The notes under the pieces: model-generated
Databases searched by the model: none
Told to the model about the DNA's origin: nothing
What the model saw: the letters and a program-made list of their open reading frames with translations, nothing else
Program-made: the position numbers and the translations under genes
Assembly: GCA_945860325.1 (NCBI GenBank)
Contig: CAMARL010000088.1
Span: 1 to 7,522 of the forward strand
Direction of reading: 5' to 3'
DNA: 7,522 bases
Source of the DNA: Spirosoma fluviale
GTDB taxonomy: Bacteria; Bacteroidota; Bacteroidia; Cytophagales; Spirosomataceae
Part shown: positions 1 to 7,270 of the stretch, piece by piece
Numbering within the stretch: the first letter of the stretch is position 1
How the letters are laid out: each line of letters opens with the position of its first letter

Positions 1-165
1 GTAATCGAATATCTAGGGGATTTCGACAAAGGAGAAGTAATTGAATTATTGGATATTTCTCACAACCCGGTGGCCATTGCTCGTGCAAGGTGCTCAAAAT
101 TCGAACTCCAACAAGCTGTATCGAGCATTGAAGTGGCCCATGCGGATGATATCGTCATCTGGTAA
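1..165 (+). CDS. C-terminal fragment, possible PUA domain of a glutamate 5-kinase-like protein (5' end outside window)
   Basis: Frame 1 is open from the first base to a TAA at 163-165 and gives 54 residues, beginning VIEYLGDFDKGEVIELLDIS and ending VAHADDIVIW. The pattern G-x-F-x-K-G-E-V-I followed by a turn, then an A-I-A-R stretch and a final H-x-D-D-I-V segment resembles the C-terminal PUA domain of glutamate 5-kinase (ProB), which catalyses the first step of proline synthesis. In ProB the corresponding pieces read roughly F-x-x-G-D-V-V, I-A-R-G and H-R-D-D. The stretch between the last two pieces is shorter here than in E. coli ProB, and no kinase domain is visible, so the name is an inference from a weak pattern. 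The reading frame itself is convincing because it ends just short of the converging secA stop. Another PUA-like or unrelated protein remains possible. Confidence 0.55.
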   Translation, partial: VIEYLGDFDKGEVIELLDISHNPVAIARARCSKFELQQAVSSIEVAHADDIVIW

Positions 166-170
166 ATTGC

Positions 171-3100
171 TTACGCAATCACCACCGCCTTGCCACTCTC
201 CACATCCTGTTCCACCACTTTGTACTTCACATTTTCTTTGGTGCTGCCATCCATGTACTGTACCGTTACGCGTTGATTGCGATCCGCAATCTTGATCGCA
301 TGACGTGGCGCCACTCGCTCAACCGAGCGCTGGGATGGATCATGATAGTCCATGTCCGAACCCCCATCCGAGCCAGAAGCTAATCCGCCCACCAAAGATG
401 AAATAGCCTCATCTTTGCTTAATTGGAGTTTAGGTGCCTTTTCCCTGCTTGGTTTTTGAGATTGATTCGTCGACTGTACCTCCGGGATTTCCGCTTTGAT
501 CACAAAACTAATCGTGTCCATATTCACCCTTGCCACAAATCGCTGAAATAAATTCACCGCCTCAAACTTGTAAATCAATAAAGGATCTTTTTGCTCAAAT
601 ACCGCATTTTGCACCGACTGCTTTAAGTCGTCCATCTCGCGTAAATGTTCCTTCCACTCCTGGTCAATCAAAGATAAGGTGATGAATTTCTCCATCTCCG
701 TAAGTACTTCTTTACCGTTTGAATCGATTGTTTTTTGTGCATCCACGACCACGCCGGTGACCATCGCACCATTGGAAATAGGTACTTGGATTCCGGAATA
801 ACCTTGGCGCTGCGCCTCACGTGCGACCTCAATCACCTGCTTGCCTATGGCTTCATTTTTCGACTTATAATGCTGCTCCGCCGCTAAAAACAATTTCTCT
901 GTCTTCGCATCCGGCGACATTTTAGTAAACTCCTCCTCACCGAACGGCGGCTCCATGCCTAATAACTCAATCACCTTTAATTCTAATTCAGTATAGCCAG
1001 TATAAGAAGTTGAGATGTCTTGACACACATCAAACAAAATATTGATGATGTCCAACGATAATCGCTCGCCCAAAAGTGCATTTTGGCGACGCTTATAAAT
1101 CGCATTTCTTTGGTAATTCATCACGTCATCGTATTCCAATAAACGCTTTCTAATCCCAAAGTTATTTTCTTCCACTTTCTTCTGCGCCCGCTCAATCGAC
1201 GAGGTAATCATCGAATGCTGAATCACTTCGCCTTCATCCATTCCGAGACGATCCATTACTTTCGCAATACGATCCGAACCAAATAAACGCATTAAATTAT
1301 CTTCCAAGGAAACAAAAAACTGAGAAGATCCCACGTCGCCTTGTCGGCCTGCGCGACCTCTCAACTGCCTATCCACACGCCTAGATTCATGGCGCTCCGT
1401 ACCTATAATGGCCAAACCACCTGATTCTTTAGACACCGGACTTAATTTAATATCCGTTCCACGACCGGCCATATTGGTAGCAATAGTCACCTTACCCGAC
1501 TGTCCTGCCTCAGCCACAATCTCAGCTTCCCTAGCATGTTGTTTGGCATTCAATACATTATGCTGGATCTTGCGAATATTCAACAATCGACTTAATAATT
1601 CTGAATTTTCCACCGAAGTTGTACCCACTAAAATAGGCCTTCCTTGATTCACTAATTCTTGTATTTCTTCCGCCACCGCATTGTATTTCTCACGAACCGT
1701 GCGATACACTTTGTCTTCATGGTCATCCCGCTGGATGGGTTTGTTGGTCGGGATCGAAACCACGTCCAACTTATATATCGTCCAAAATTCCCCAGCTTCT
1801 GTTTCTGCCGTACCCGTCATACCCCCTAATTTGTGGTACATACGGAAATAATTTTGAAGCGTTATCGTCGCATAGGTTTGTGACGCATCTTCCACATTTA
1901 CGCCCTCTTTCGCCTCAATCGCCTGATGCAAACCATCCGAATAACGTCGGCCTTCCATCACACGCCCCGTTTGCTCATCTACAATTTTCACTTTCCCTTC
2001 CACCAAAATATATTCGGTGTCTTTTTCAAACAAAGTATACGCCTTCAGCAATTGGTTTACCGTATGAATCCGGGACGCCTTTTCATTGTAATCACGAATC
2101 AATTGTTCCTTCTGAACCAAACGCTCAGCGTCACTCAGCGAAGTATTTTTTTCGATTTTATTTAAATCAATCGACAAATCAGGAAGCACAAAAAAGCTAG
2201 GATCTTCGGTGTTGCCACTCATAAATTCCAAACCCTTTTCGGTCAATTCCACCTGATTATTTTTTTCCTCAATCGTAAATAACAAAGGCTCATCTGCCTG
2301 AGGCATTAGTTTTTGGTTCTCTGCTAAATAAATCCCTTCCGTGTCGTTCAACAATTGCTTGTTGCCACTTTCAGAAAGAAACTTGATCAAAGGTTTTGAC
2401 TTAGGCAATCCTCTAAAGGCCCTAAATAAAGAAAGTCCCCCTTCTTTTTTATCTCCGGCGGCGACTAGTTTTTTCGCTTCGACTAAGAAGTTTTGAACGA
2501 TTTGTTTTTGGGCTTCCACCAACTTATGAATGCGCGGTTGGAATGCCTCGAATTCCTGTTCATCCCCTCTAGGAATAGGTCCAGAAATAATTAAGGGAGT
2601 TCTTGCATCATCGATCAACACGGAATCCACCTCATCCACCATGGCAAAATGATGCGGTCTTTGGACTTGATCCTCAAGACTGCGCGCCATATTATCCCTT
2701 AAATAATCAAAACCAAATTCATTATTGGTACCATAGGTAATATCAGCCATATAAGCCGCGCGACGTGCTTCGGTATTAGGCTCATGCTTATCGATGCAAT
2801 CCACTTTCAAGCCATGAAACTCAAACAAAGGCGCATTCCACTCGGAGTCACGTTTCGCCAAATAATCATTCACCGTCACAATATGTACTCCACGACCCGC
2901 CAGCGCATTTAAATAAGTAGGAAGCGTGGACACCAAAGTCTTTCCTTCTCCCGTGCCCATCTCCGAAATTTTTCCTTGATGTAAGACAATTCCACCGATC
3001 AACTGCACATCATAATGCACCATATCCCAGGTGATTTCATTGCCAGCCGCATTCCATTGGTTTAACCAAATCGCTTTATCACCTTCAATTTTAACATTCG

Positions 3101-3536
3101 ATTTTTTAGCCGCAAGGACTTTGTCGTCCATGTTGGCCGTAACGACCAATTGCTTATTTTCGGTAAATCGCCTAGCTGTTTCTTTGACTACCGCAAAGGC
3201 CTCAGGGAGTATTTCAAGCAGGATAATTTCTAATTGCTGATTGCGATCTTCGGTTAATTTATCGATGGCAACAAAGAATTTTTCTTTTTCGTCGATGTCT
3301 TCAGTGGCCTGACCTTGCTCGTGTAATGTTTTTATTTCGGAATCGATGTCCGCTAAAAATAATTGAATTCGCTCTTTAAATTCAGCCGACTTAGCCCGCA
3401 AAGCATCATCAGAAATGGAGGCTAATTGGGCAAATGCACTTTTGATTTGGTCGACAAGCGGTAAGATAAGCTTGATGTCACGATCCGATTTAGTGCCAAA
3501 TATTTTGTAAACGGTTTTGCTTAGTATTGAAAACAT
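171..3536 (-). CDS. secA: Protein translocase subunit SecA (ATP-driven motor)
   Basis: SecA binds preproteins and uses ATP to push them through SecYEG in the inner membrane. The 1121-residue product is complete. Visible parts, in order, are: Walker A MGTGEGKT (193-200), the TVNDYLAKRD segment (221-230), Walker B DEVDS (301-305), the preprotein cross-linking region with a long insertion (about 325-400), GGMTGTAETE (571-580), the second helicase half with GRGTDI (691-696) and QLRGRAGRQGD (724-734), EYDDVMNYQR (801-810), and the helical scaffold with LSLIDQEWKEHLREMDDLKQ (953-972 region). The ATG at 3536 is chosen because MFSILSK followed by a short basic helix matches the usual SecA start; the frame stays open for 16 codons further upstream, but those residues look unlike SecA. 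The C-terminus lacks the cysteine zinc motif found in E. coli SecA. The length fits Bacteroidota SecA and exceeds the roughly 900 residues of E. coli. The gene is monocistronic as far as seen. Confidence 0.98.
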   Translation of the reverse strand: MFSILSKTVYKIFGTKSDRDIKLILPLVDQIKSAFAQLASISDDALRAKSAEFKERIQLFLADIDSEIKTLHEQGQATEDIDEKEKFFVAIDKLTEDRNQQLEIILLEILPEAFAVVKETARRFTENKQLVVTANMDDKVLAAKKSNVKIEGDKAIWLNQWNAAGNEITWDMVHYDVQLIGGIVLHQGKISEMGTGEGKTLVSTLPTYLNALAGRGVHIVTVNDYLAKRDSEWNAPLFEFHGLKVDCIDKHEPNTEARRAAYMADITYGTNNEFGFDYLRDNMARSLEDQVQRPHHFAMVDEVDSVLIDDARTPLIISGPIPRGDEQEFEAFQPRIHKLVEAQKQIVQNFLVEAKKLVAAGDKKEGGLSLFRAFRGLPKSKPLIKFLSESGNKQLLNDTEGIYLAENQKLMPQADEPLLFTIEEKNNQVELTEKGLEFMSGNTEDPSFFVLPDLSIDLNKIEKNTSLSDAERLVQKEQLIRDYNEKASRIHTVNQLLKAYTLFEKDTEYILVEGKVKIVDEQTGRVMEGRRYSDGLHQAIEAKEGVNVEDASQTYATITLQNYFRMYHKLGGMTGTAETEAGEFWTIYKLDVVSIPTNKPIQRDDHEDKVYRTVREKYNAVAEEIQELVNQGRPILVGTTSVENSELLSRLLNIRKIQHNVLNAKQHAREAEIVAEAGQSGKVTIATNMAGRGTDIKLSPVSKESGGLAIIGTERHESRRVDRQLRGRAGRQGDVGSSQFFVSLEDNLMRLFGSDRIAKVMDRLGMDEGEVIQHSMITSSIERAQKKVEENNFGIRKRLLEYDDVMNYQRNAIYKRRQNALLGERLSLDIINILFDVCQDISTSYTGYTELELKVIELLGMEPPFGEEEFTKMSPDAKTEKLFLAAEQHYKSKNEAIGKQVIEVAREAQRQGYSGIQVPISNGAMVTGVVVDAQKTIDSNGKEVLTEMEKFITLSLIDQEWKEHLREMDDLKQSVQNAVFEQKDPLLIYKFEAVNLFQRFVARVNMDTISFVIKAEIPEVQSTNQSQKPSREKAPKLQLSKDEAISSLVGGLASGSDGGSDMDYHDPSQRSVERVAPRHAIKIADRNQRVTVQYMDGSTKENVKYKVVEQDVESGKAVVIA

Positions 3537-3690
3537 TGTTTTTATTCTGCCCTTTTTATGGGGTGGTGAAAAATTAAAACGCAATTTACCAATTTGAATT
3601 TTTATCCTTGCTATGTTGTACGAATTAATCCAAAAAAAATGCCGTAATCTTTTTTAAATTGTTTTGTTTTGTAGTGAAATATTAAAATTT
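3537..3690. other. Divergent intergenic region between secA and the membrane-protein gene
   Basis: These 154 bases must hold the promoters for leftward secA and rightward 3691-4170. I found no full match to the Bacteroidota pattern TTG, 17-23 bases, TAnnTTTG in either direction. TATCCTTG at 3603-3610 (plus strand) is one base off the -7 element but has no TTG at the right distance. Before the secA start, the minus strand reads AAGGGCAG about a dozen bases upstream, a poor ribosome-binding match. No hairpin followed by a T tract was seen. Confidence 0.5.
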
Positions 3691-4170
3691 ATGTCTGAAT
3701 ATCCCGTTCCACCCCGTCGCCCACCACGTAAAAAGTTAAAAATGCCTTTGTTTGGAGGGATGGGAGGCAGTAGCAATCAAGGGCCAAGCACCGACTGGGG
3801 AGTTAAAAATTTCACTAGCATAATTTTTGTAGTAGGTTGCTTGGGTTTATTGGCTCAGATTTTCTTGCCCGACCTATGGGCCGAAAAAATGTATGATACC
3901 CAAAATGAAATTTCGGATGTCTCGATCGACGGAGCCTTACGTAAAAAATATACGGATGCGTCTGACCCCAATGAAATTCATTATATCTTAATTGTCCGTG
4001 AAAAAAATGGGGCTAGAAAAAAGTTTGATTTCTACCGAGTGAAACCTAATTTTTTTGATCAAGTCGCGGTACCCCAACGATTATTTAAAACTCCAGGAAG
4101 TTTAGATGTGCGGGTGACTCGATTTACCAAACCTGACACCACGCTTAAAATCGAATTTTTGGAGGATTGA
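3691..4170 (+). CDS. Hypothetical single-pass membrane protein
   Basis: I do not recognise this 159-residue protein. Residues 1-20 are rich in proline and basic residues (MSEYPVPPRRPPRKKLKMPL), followed by a glycine/serine stretch (22-33). One hydrophobic helix lies at about 41-60 (FTSIIFVVGCLGLLAQIFLP). The remaining 100 or so residues are soluble, with alternating charged and hydrophobic residues that suggest beta strands. The basic N-terminus suggests an N-in topology with the C-terminal domain in the periplasm; this is inference. The ATG at 3691 is preferred over an in-frame ATG at 3664 because the latter falls in the T-rich region and adds only nine atypical residues. It is divergent from secA and followed by a 179-base spacer, so it is probably transcribed alone. 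There are no cysteines beyond one inside the helix, no lipobox and no catalytic motif. Confidence 0.8.
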   Translation: MSEYPVPPRRPPRKKLKMPLFGGMGGSSNQGPSTDWGVKNFTSIIFVVGCLGLLAQIFLPDLWAEKMYDTQNEISDVSIDGALRKKYTDASDPNEIHYILIVREKNGARKKFDFYRVKPNFFDQVAVPQRLFKTPGSLDVRVTRFTKPDTTLKIEFLED

Positions 4171-4237
4171 GTTTTAATGTTCTACTATTAAATCAATATT
4201 AAATTTTTTAATTTTTATATTTTTTTTGATCAGTTTA

Positions 4238-4268
4238 TTGATTATTCGGTTTTTAATTTTTAAAATTG
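4238..4268 (+). promoter_or_regulatory. Candidate Bacteroidota-type promoter for the DUF1800-DUF1501 pair
   Basis: TTG at 4238-4240 is followed after 20 bases by TAAAATTG at 4261-4268, one mismatch from the TAnnTTTG -7 element used by the primary sigma factor of Bacteroidota. The spacing falls in the accepted range. Transcription would begin about 5-8 bases downstream, giving a leader of roughly 75 bases. In DNA this AT-rich such matches arise easily by chance. Confidence 0.35.
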
Positions 4269-4272
4269 AATC

Positions 4273-4292
4273 GTTATAACATATTTTATAAC
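4273..4292. repeat. Perfect inverted repeat GTTATAA-6-TTATAAC (possible operator)
   Basis: The 7-base arms at 4273-4279 and 4286-4292 are exact reverse complements separated by CATATT. The dyad begins about five bases after the candidate -7 element, where the transcription start would fall, which is a typical position for a repressor site. The half-site spacing is about 13 bases from centre to centre, compatible with a dimeric regulator. No regulator gene is in the window, and an AT-only dyad could be chance. Confidence 0.35.
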
Positions 4293-4310
4293 TCATCAGA
4301 AAAAGGTTTC

Positions 4311-4327
4311 AAGCATTTAAAGTGCTT
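4311..4327. repeat. Near-perfect 17-base palindrome in the leader of the DUF1800 gene
   Basis: AAGCATTTAAAGTGCTT folds back on itself with seven Watson-Crick pairs and one T-G pair around a central A. It lies 22 bases before the ATG at 4350. As DNA it could be a binding site. As RNA the usable stem is shorter because the loop needs at least three bases, and no T tract follows, so it is not an intrinsic terminator. Confidence 0.3.
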
Positions 4328-4349
4328 ATTCCACTCTAAAACTTAAAAT

Positions 4350-5720
4350 ATGCCTGTTTGGAATTCATCCAATATGAGTCATTTATTATCAAGGTCATTG
4401 TTTGGTTTTTCCAAAAATGATTTAACGATGGCGGTAGGTTATGGTACTTTCGCAGATTTTTTAGACAAGGCCTTATTGAAGGATTCGGCTTTGCCCGCAG
4501 CTCCTAATGCTTGGGTAAATGCGGTGCCGGCCCAGATCCAACAAACCGACGGAAGTGCTGGGAGATGGTACAATGAAATGACTGCTTGGTGGTATTCCCG
4601 CATGGTGAATGAGGGTTTAAGTATGCGTGAAAAAATGGTTTTATTTTTTCATAATCATTTTGCCAATGAGCGCGATAAGGTGAACTACCCTCAAAATATG
4701 TACGCCCAAAATCAACTGTTTCGTAAGTATGCCTTTGGGAATTTCAAACAATTAGTGAAGGACATTAGTAAGGATCCTGCGATGCTAATTTACCTAGATG
4801 GAAATAACAGTCGAGGAGTGAACCCTAATGAAAATTATTCCCGCGAACTCATGGAATTATTTACTATGGGCATCGGAAATTACACGGAGACTGATGTTAA
4901 ACAAGCGGCTAAAGTACTTTCTGGTTATGTAGTTTCGGGATTAACGTCAACTTTTGTGCCGACCCGTTGGTATACAGAGGCCAACGTCTATGTATTGGGT
5001 AAAACAGCTAAATTCGATATTAATACATTAGTAGATCATATTTTCGAGCAAAAAGCTACGGCTCAATTCATTTGTCGGAAGTTGTACCAAGAATTTGTGT
5101 ACTATAAACCTGATGAGGTTTTCATCACTAAGATGGCCACGGTTTTCAGGGCGAATAACTATGAGATGAAGCCATTGTTGAAATTCTTATTCACTTCAGA
5201 TGATTTTTATAAAAAGGAAATTATTGGTAGTAAAATTAAAAGTCCAACGCAATTATTAGTCGGTAGTGCCAAATTATTGCAAGTTAAAACTCCCGATTTA
5301 AATAATTTTTATGAATTAGCGAGGACCTTACAAATGCAATTATTCCAGCCACCCAATGTGGCGGGCTGGCCTGGGCAGCGGGAGTGGATAAGTTCCACCA
5401 CCTATTCTTATCGTGGTGGATTCACCGATTCTTTGTTGACCGGTAAACGCTATAATGGGGCAGCGGTCACCTCAAAACTAGACCCTATACCCTTTGCTAG
5501 AACATTTTCCACCTCGGAAAAGGCAAGTGAATTTGTGGATGAGATTATCGGTTTAGCTTTGCGATTCCCGTTATCAGATACACGACGCAAGTTTTTGTTG
5601 GATACATTGTTGGACGGCACGATCGCCGCCAACTGGAATACCTACACGGCCAATTCGGACGCGCGGGTAAATAAATTTTTAAAAGCGCTGATGCGATTAC
5701 CTGAATTCCAACTTTGCTAA
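4350..5720 (+). CDS. DUF1800 family protein
   Basis: This 456-residue protein carries the hallmarks of the DUF1800 family, whose biochemical role is not known to me. The N-terminal MSHLLSRSLFGFS (9-21) matches the family's HLL-x-R-x-x-FG start. It is followed by W-Y-x-R-M and FFHNHFANERDKV (99-111), the family's W/F-H-N-H-F region. Next come NENYSRELMELFTMG (160-174), the most conserved block, and FQPPNVAGWPGQREW (332-346) near the C-terminal third. Length is in the family range. The start is fixed by an in-frame TAA at 4344-4346, only three bases before the ATG, so no upstream signal peptide is missing. The N-terminus itself has no basic-hydrophobic-AxA signal, unlike the downstream partner. 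The stop is one base from the next ATG, so the two genes are almost certainly co-transcribed and translationally coupled. There is no Shine-Dalgarno sequence; the bases before the start are A-rich. Confidence 0.93.
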   Translation: MPVWNSSNMSHLLSRSLFGFSKNDLTMAVGYGTFADFLDKALLKDSALPAAPNAWVNAVPAQIQQTDGSAGRWYNEMTAWWYSRMVNEGLSMREKMVLFFHNHFANERDKVNYPQNMYAQNQLFRKYAFGNFKQLVKDISKDPAMLIYLDGNNSRGVNPNENYSRELMELFTMGIGNYTETDVKQAAKVLSGYVVSGLTSTFVPTRWYTEANVYVLGKTAKFDINTLVDHIFEQKATAQFICRKLYQEFVYYKPDEVFITKMATVFRANNYEMKPLLKFLFTSDDFYKKEIIGSKIKSPTQLLVGSAKLLQVKTPDLNNFYELARTLQMQLFQPPNVAGWPGQREWISSTTYSYRGGFTDSLLTGKRYNGAAVTSKLDPIPFARTFSTSEKASEFVDEIIGLALRFPLSDTRRKFLLDTLLDGTIAANWNTYTANSDARVNKFLKALMRLPEFQLC

Positions 5721-5721
5721 C

Positions 5722-7266
5722 ATGAAAAAGAACGTATCTAGAAAGCAATTTTTACAACAAATGGCCTTGATCAGTGGCGGGGCAGCTTGGGGTATGGGCT
5801 CAGTGACTGGAAAAGCATATGCACAAGTTCCCGCCTCCATGGCTTCCATGGTTGCTGGAGCACAACCTGGTAAAGCCTTAGTAATCATTCAGTTAAGCGG
5901 GGGAAATGATGGATTAAATACCGTCATTCCGGCTGAGGATGATCAATATTTCGTCAAAAGACCTGATATAGGGATTAAAAAAGATGCGGCGATCCCTCTT
6001 AAAAATGGCATGTATTTAAATCCCGCGATGCTTGGGATAAAAAAAATGTATGATCAGGGGAAAGTAAGTGTGCTTCAGAACATTGGGTATTCGAATCCCA
6101 ATCGATCACATTTTCGTGCCACGGATATTTGGAACACGGGCTCTAATGCCAATATCGTTTGGGATGAAGGCTGGGCTGGAAGGTACTTAAGCATTAAATA
6201 TCCTCAATATCCGATGAATTTGCCCAATCATCCGATGGCCATCCAATTGGGCTCTGTCGAATCGCTTTTGTTTCAGTCCGATTTAGGTCGCTTTGGAACC
6301 GTTTTTGAGGACCCCAATTTATTTTACCAGTTGGTCAACGGAAGCACCGCAGATTCAGACATGCCCCCTGCTACATTAGCTGGGGAAGAATTGGGTTTTT
6401 TGAAGCAAATAGCCACCTCTTCCATTCAATATTCGAAAGTTATTCAAGAATGTGCTGCCAAGGGAAAGATTAATATTACTTATCCTTCTAGTAATTTGGC
6501 GCGCCAATTACAAATTGTCTCTAAATTAATTTCGGGAGGTATTCAAACGCCTATTTTCTTGACAACCATTGGCGGTTTTGATACGCACTCAAACCAGTTG
6601 ACGCAGCACGCTAACCTATGGAAAACGATTTCAGAGGCGGTGACCGCATTTCAAACCGATTTAGAAAATATGAATTTAGCTGATTCTGTTTCAGTGGTTA
6701 CATTTTCTGAATTTGGCCGAACTGTGAAACAGAATGGGACCTTAGGGACTGATCATGGAACAGCCGCGCCTATGTTTGTCATTGGTAAAACCGTTCGAGG
6801 TGGATTGATCGGGGAGAATCCTAATCTAAAAATTTTAGATGCGAATGGAGATTTGAAATTCAATTATGATTATCGCCAAGTGTATTCGACCATCATACGC
6901 GATCATTTGGGCGTAGATGCGGTGAAAACACAGCAAATTTTCAATCAAACTTTTGAGCGCTTGCCTATTTATCAAAATTCGCCTGACCAATTGCCAGAAT
7001 TTACTTCGTTGGAACTTGTCACCTCAGTACCCAATCCGGTCATTGATTTTGCTTTAATTCAATATTCAGTATTTGAAAAGATGCAAATTAAATTAGCGGT
7101 GTATGATCTTCAGGGTCAGGAGATTCAAGAGATTTATCAGGGCAATCGAGAGGTGGGATCCTATCAAATTACGGCGGATCTAGCTCGAATCAGCTCAGGT
7201 TTTTATATCATTAGTTTGTCTGGGCCTAATGGACAGCGCCAAAGTAGGCGAATGATCAAACAATAA
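5722..7266 (+). CDS. DUF1501 family secreted protein with type IX secretion sorting domain
   Basis: The 514-residue product begins with an export signal: MKKNVSRKQFLQQ (1-13), a small-residue hydrophobic stretch and a likely cleavage site AYA-Q (33-36). The SRKQFLQ block resembles a twin-arginine signal with lysine replacing the second arginine. The DUF1501 body shows LSGGNDGLNTVIP (58-70), NRSHFRATDIW (127-137), IGGFDTH (283-289), FSEFGR (328-333) and GTDHGTAAP (342-350). As I recall, DUF1501 belongs to the alkaline phosphatase/sulfatase-like superfamily, so these Asp and His residues may bind metal; activity is unproven. Residues from about 435 to 514 (PNPV start, YDLQGQEI at 461-468, SSGFYIISL at 491-499, basic end) match a type A T9SS sorting domain, which predicts passage through the outer membrane and surface attachment or release. 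It follows the DUF1800 gene after one base. Confidence 0.95.
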   Translation: MKKNVSRKQFLQQMALISGGAAWGMGSVTGKAYAQVPASMASMVAGAQPGKALVIIQLSGGNDGLNTVIPAEDDQYFVKRPDIGIKKDAAIPLKNGMYLNPAMLGIKKMYDQGKVSVLQNIGYSNPNRSHFRATDIWNTGSNANIVWDEGWAGRYLSIKYPQYPMNLPNHPMAIQLGSVESLLFQSDLGRFGTVFEDPNLFYQLVNGSTADSDMPPATLAGEELGFLKQIATSSIQYSKVIQECAAKGKINITYPSSNLARQLQIVSKLISGGIQTPIFLTTIGGFDTHSNQLTQHANLWKTISEAVTAFQTDLENMNLADSVSVVTFSEFGRTVKQNGTLGTDHGTAAPMFVIGKTVRGGLIGENPNLKILDANGDLKFNYDYRQVYSTIIRDHLGVDAVKTQQIFNQTFERLPIYQNSPDQLPEFTSLELVTSVPNPVIDFALIQYSVFEKMQIKLAVYDLQGQEIQEIYQGNREVGSYQITADLARISSGFYIISLSGPNGQRQSRRMIKQ

Positions 7267-7270
7267 TTTG

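Noticed and set aside
41..295. Open frame of 84 residues on the plus strand
   Set aside because: It overlaps the better-supported frame 1 fragment on the same strand and then runs antisense through the secA 3' end; its composition (many Pro, Cys, His, Ser) is that of an out-of-frame shadow.
1408..2200. Plus-strand open frames at 1408-1647, 1880-2200 and 1926-2165
   Set aside because: All lie antisense to strongly conserved secA helicase sequence and have low-complexity, non-protein-like composition.
3031..3240. Plus-strand open frame of 69 residues
   Set aside because: Antisense to the N-terminal part of secA with no start signal or recognisable motif.
3537..3584. Sixteen-codon N-terminal extension of SecA from an upstream in-frame ATG
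   Set aside because: The residues (MRFNFSPPHKKGRIKT) do not look like SecA, whereas the ATG at 3536 gives the usual short basic N-terminal helix.
4171..4228. T-rich stretches after the 3691-4170 gene as an intrinsic terminator
   Set aside because: The only nearby stem is TTTAAT/ATTAAA, made only of A-T pairs with an 8-base loop, too weak for a terminator call.
5832..5852. Short tandem-like repeat TCCATGGCTTCCATGG in the DUF1501 signal region
   Set aside because: It encodes only the residue repeat SMASM and is too short to be more than coincidence.
5450..5888. Minus-strand open frames at 5450-5632, 5545-5748 and 5697-5888
   Set aside because: They are antisense to the DUF1800 3' end and DUF1501 5' end, overlap one another, and show no motif.
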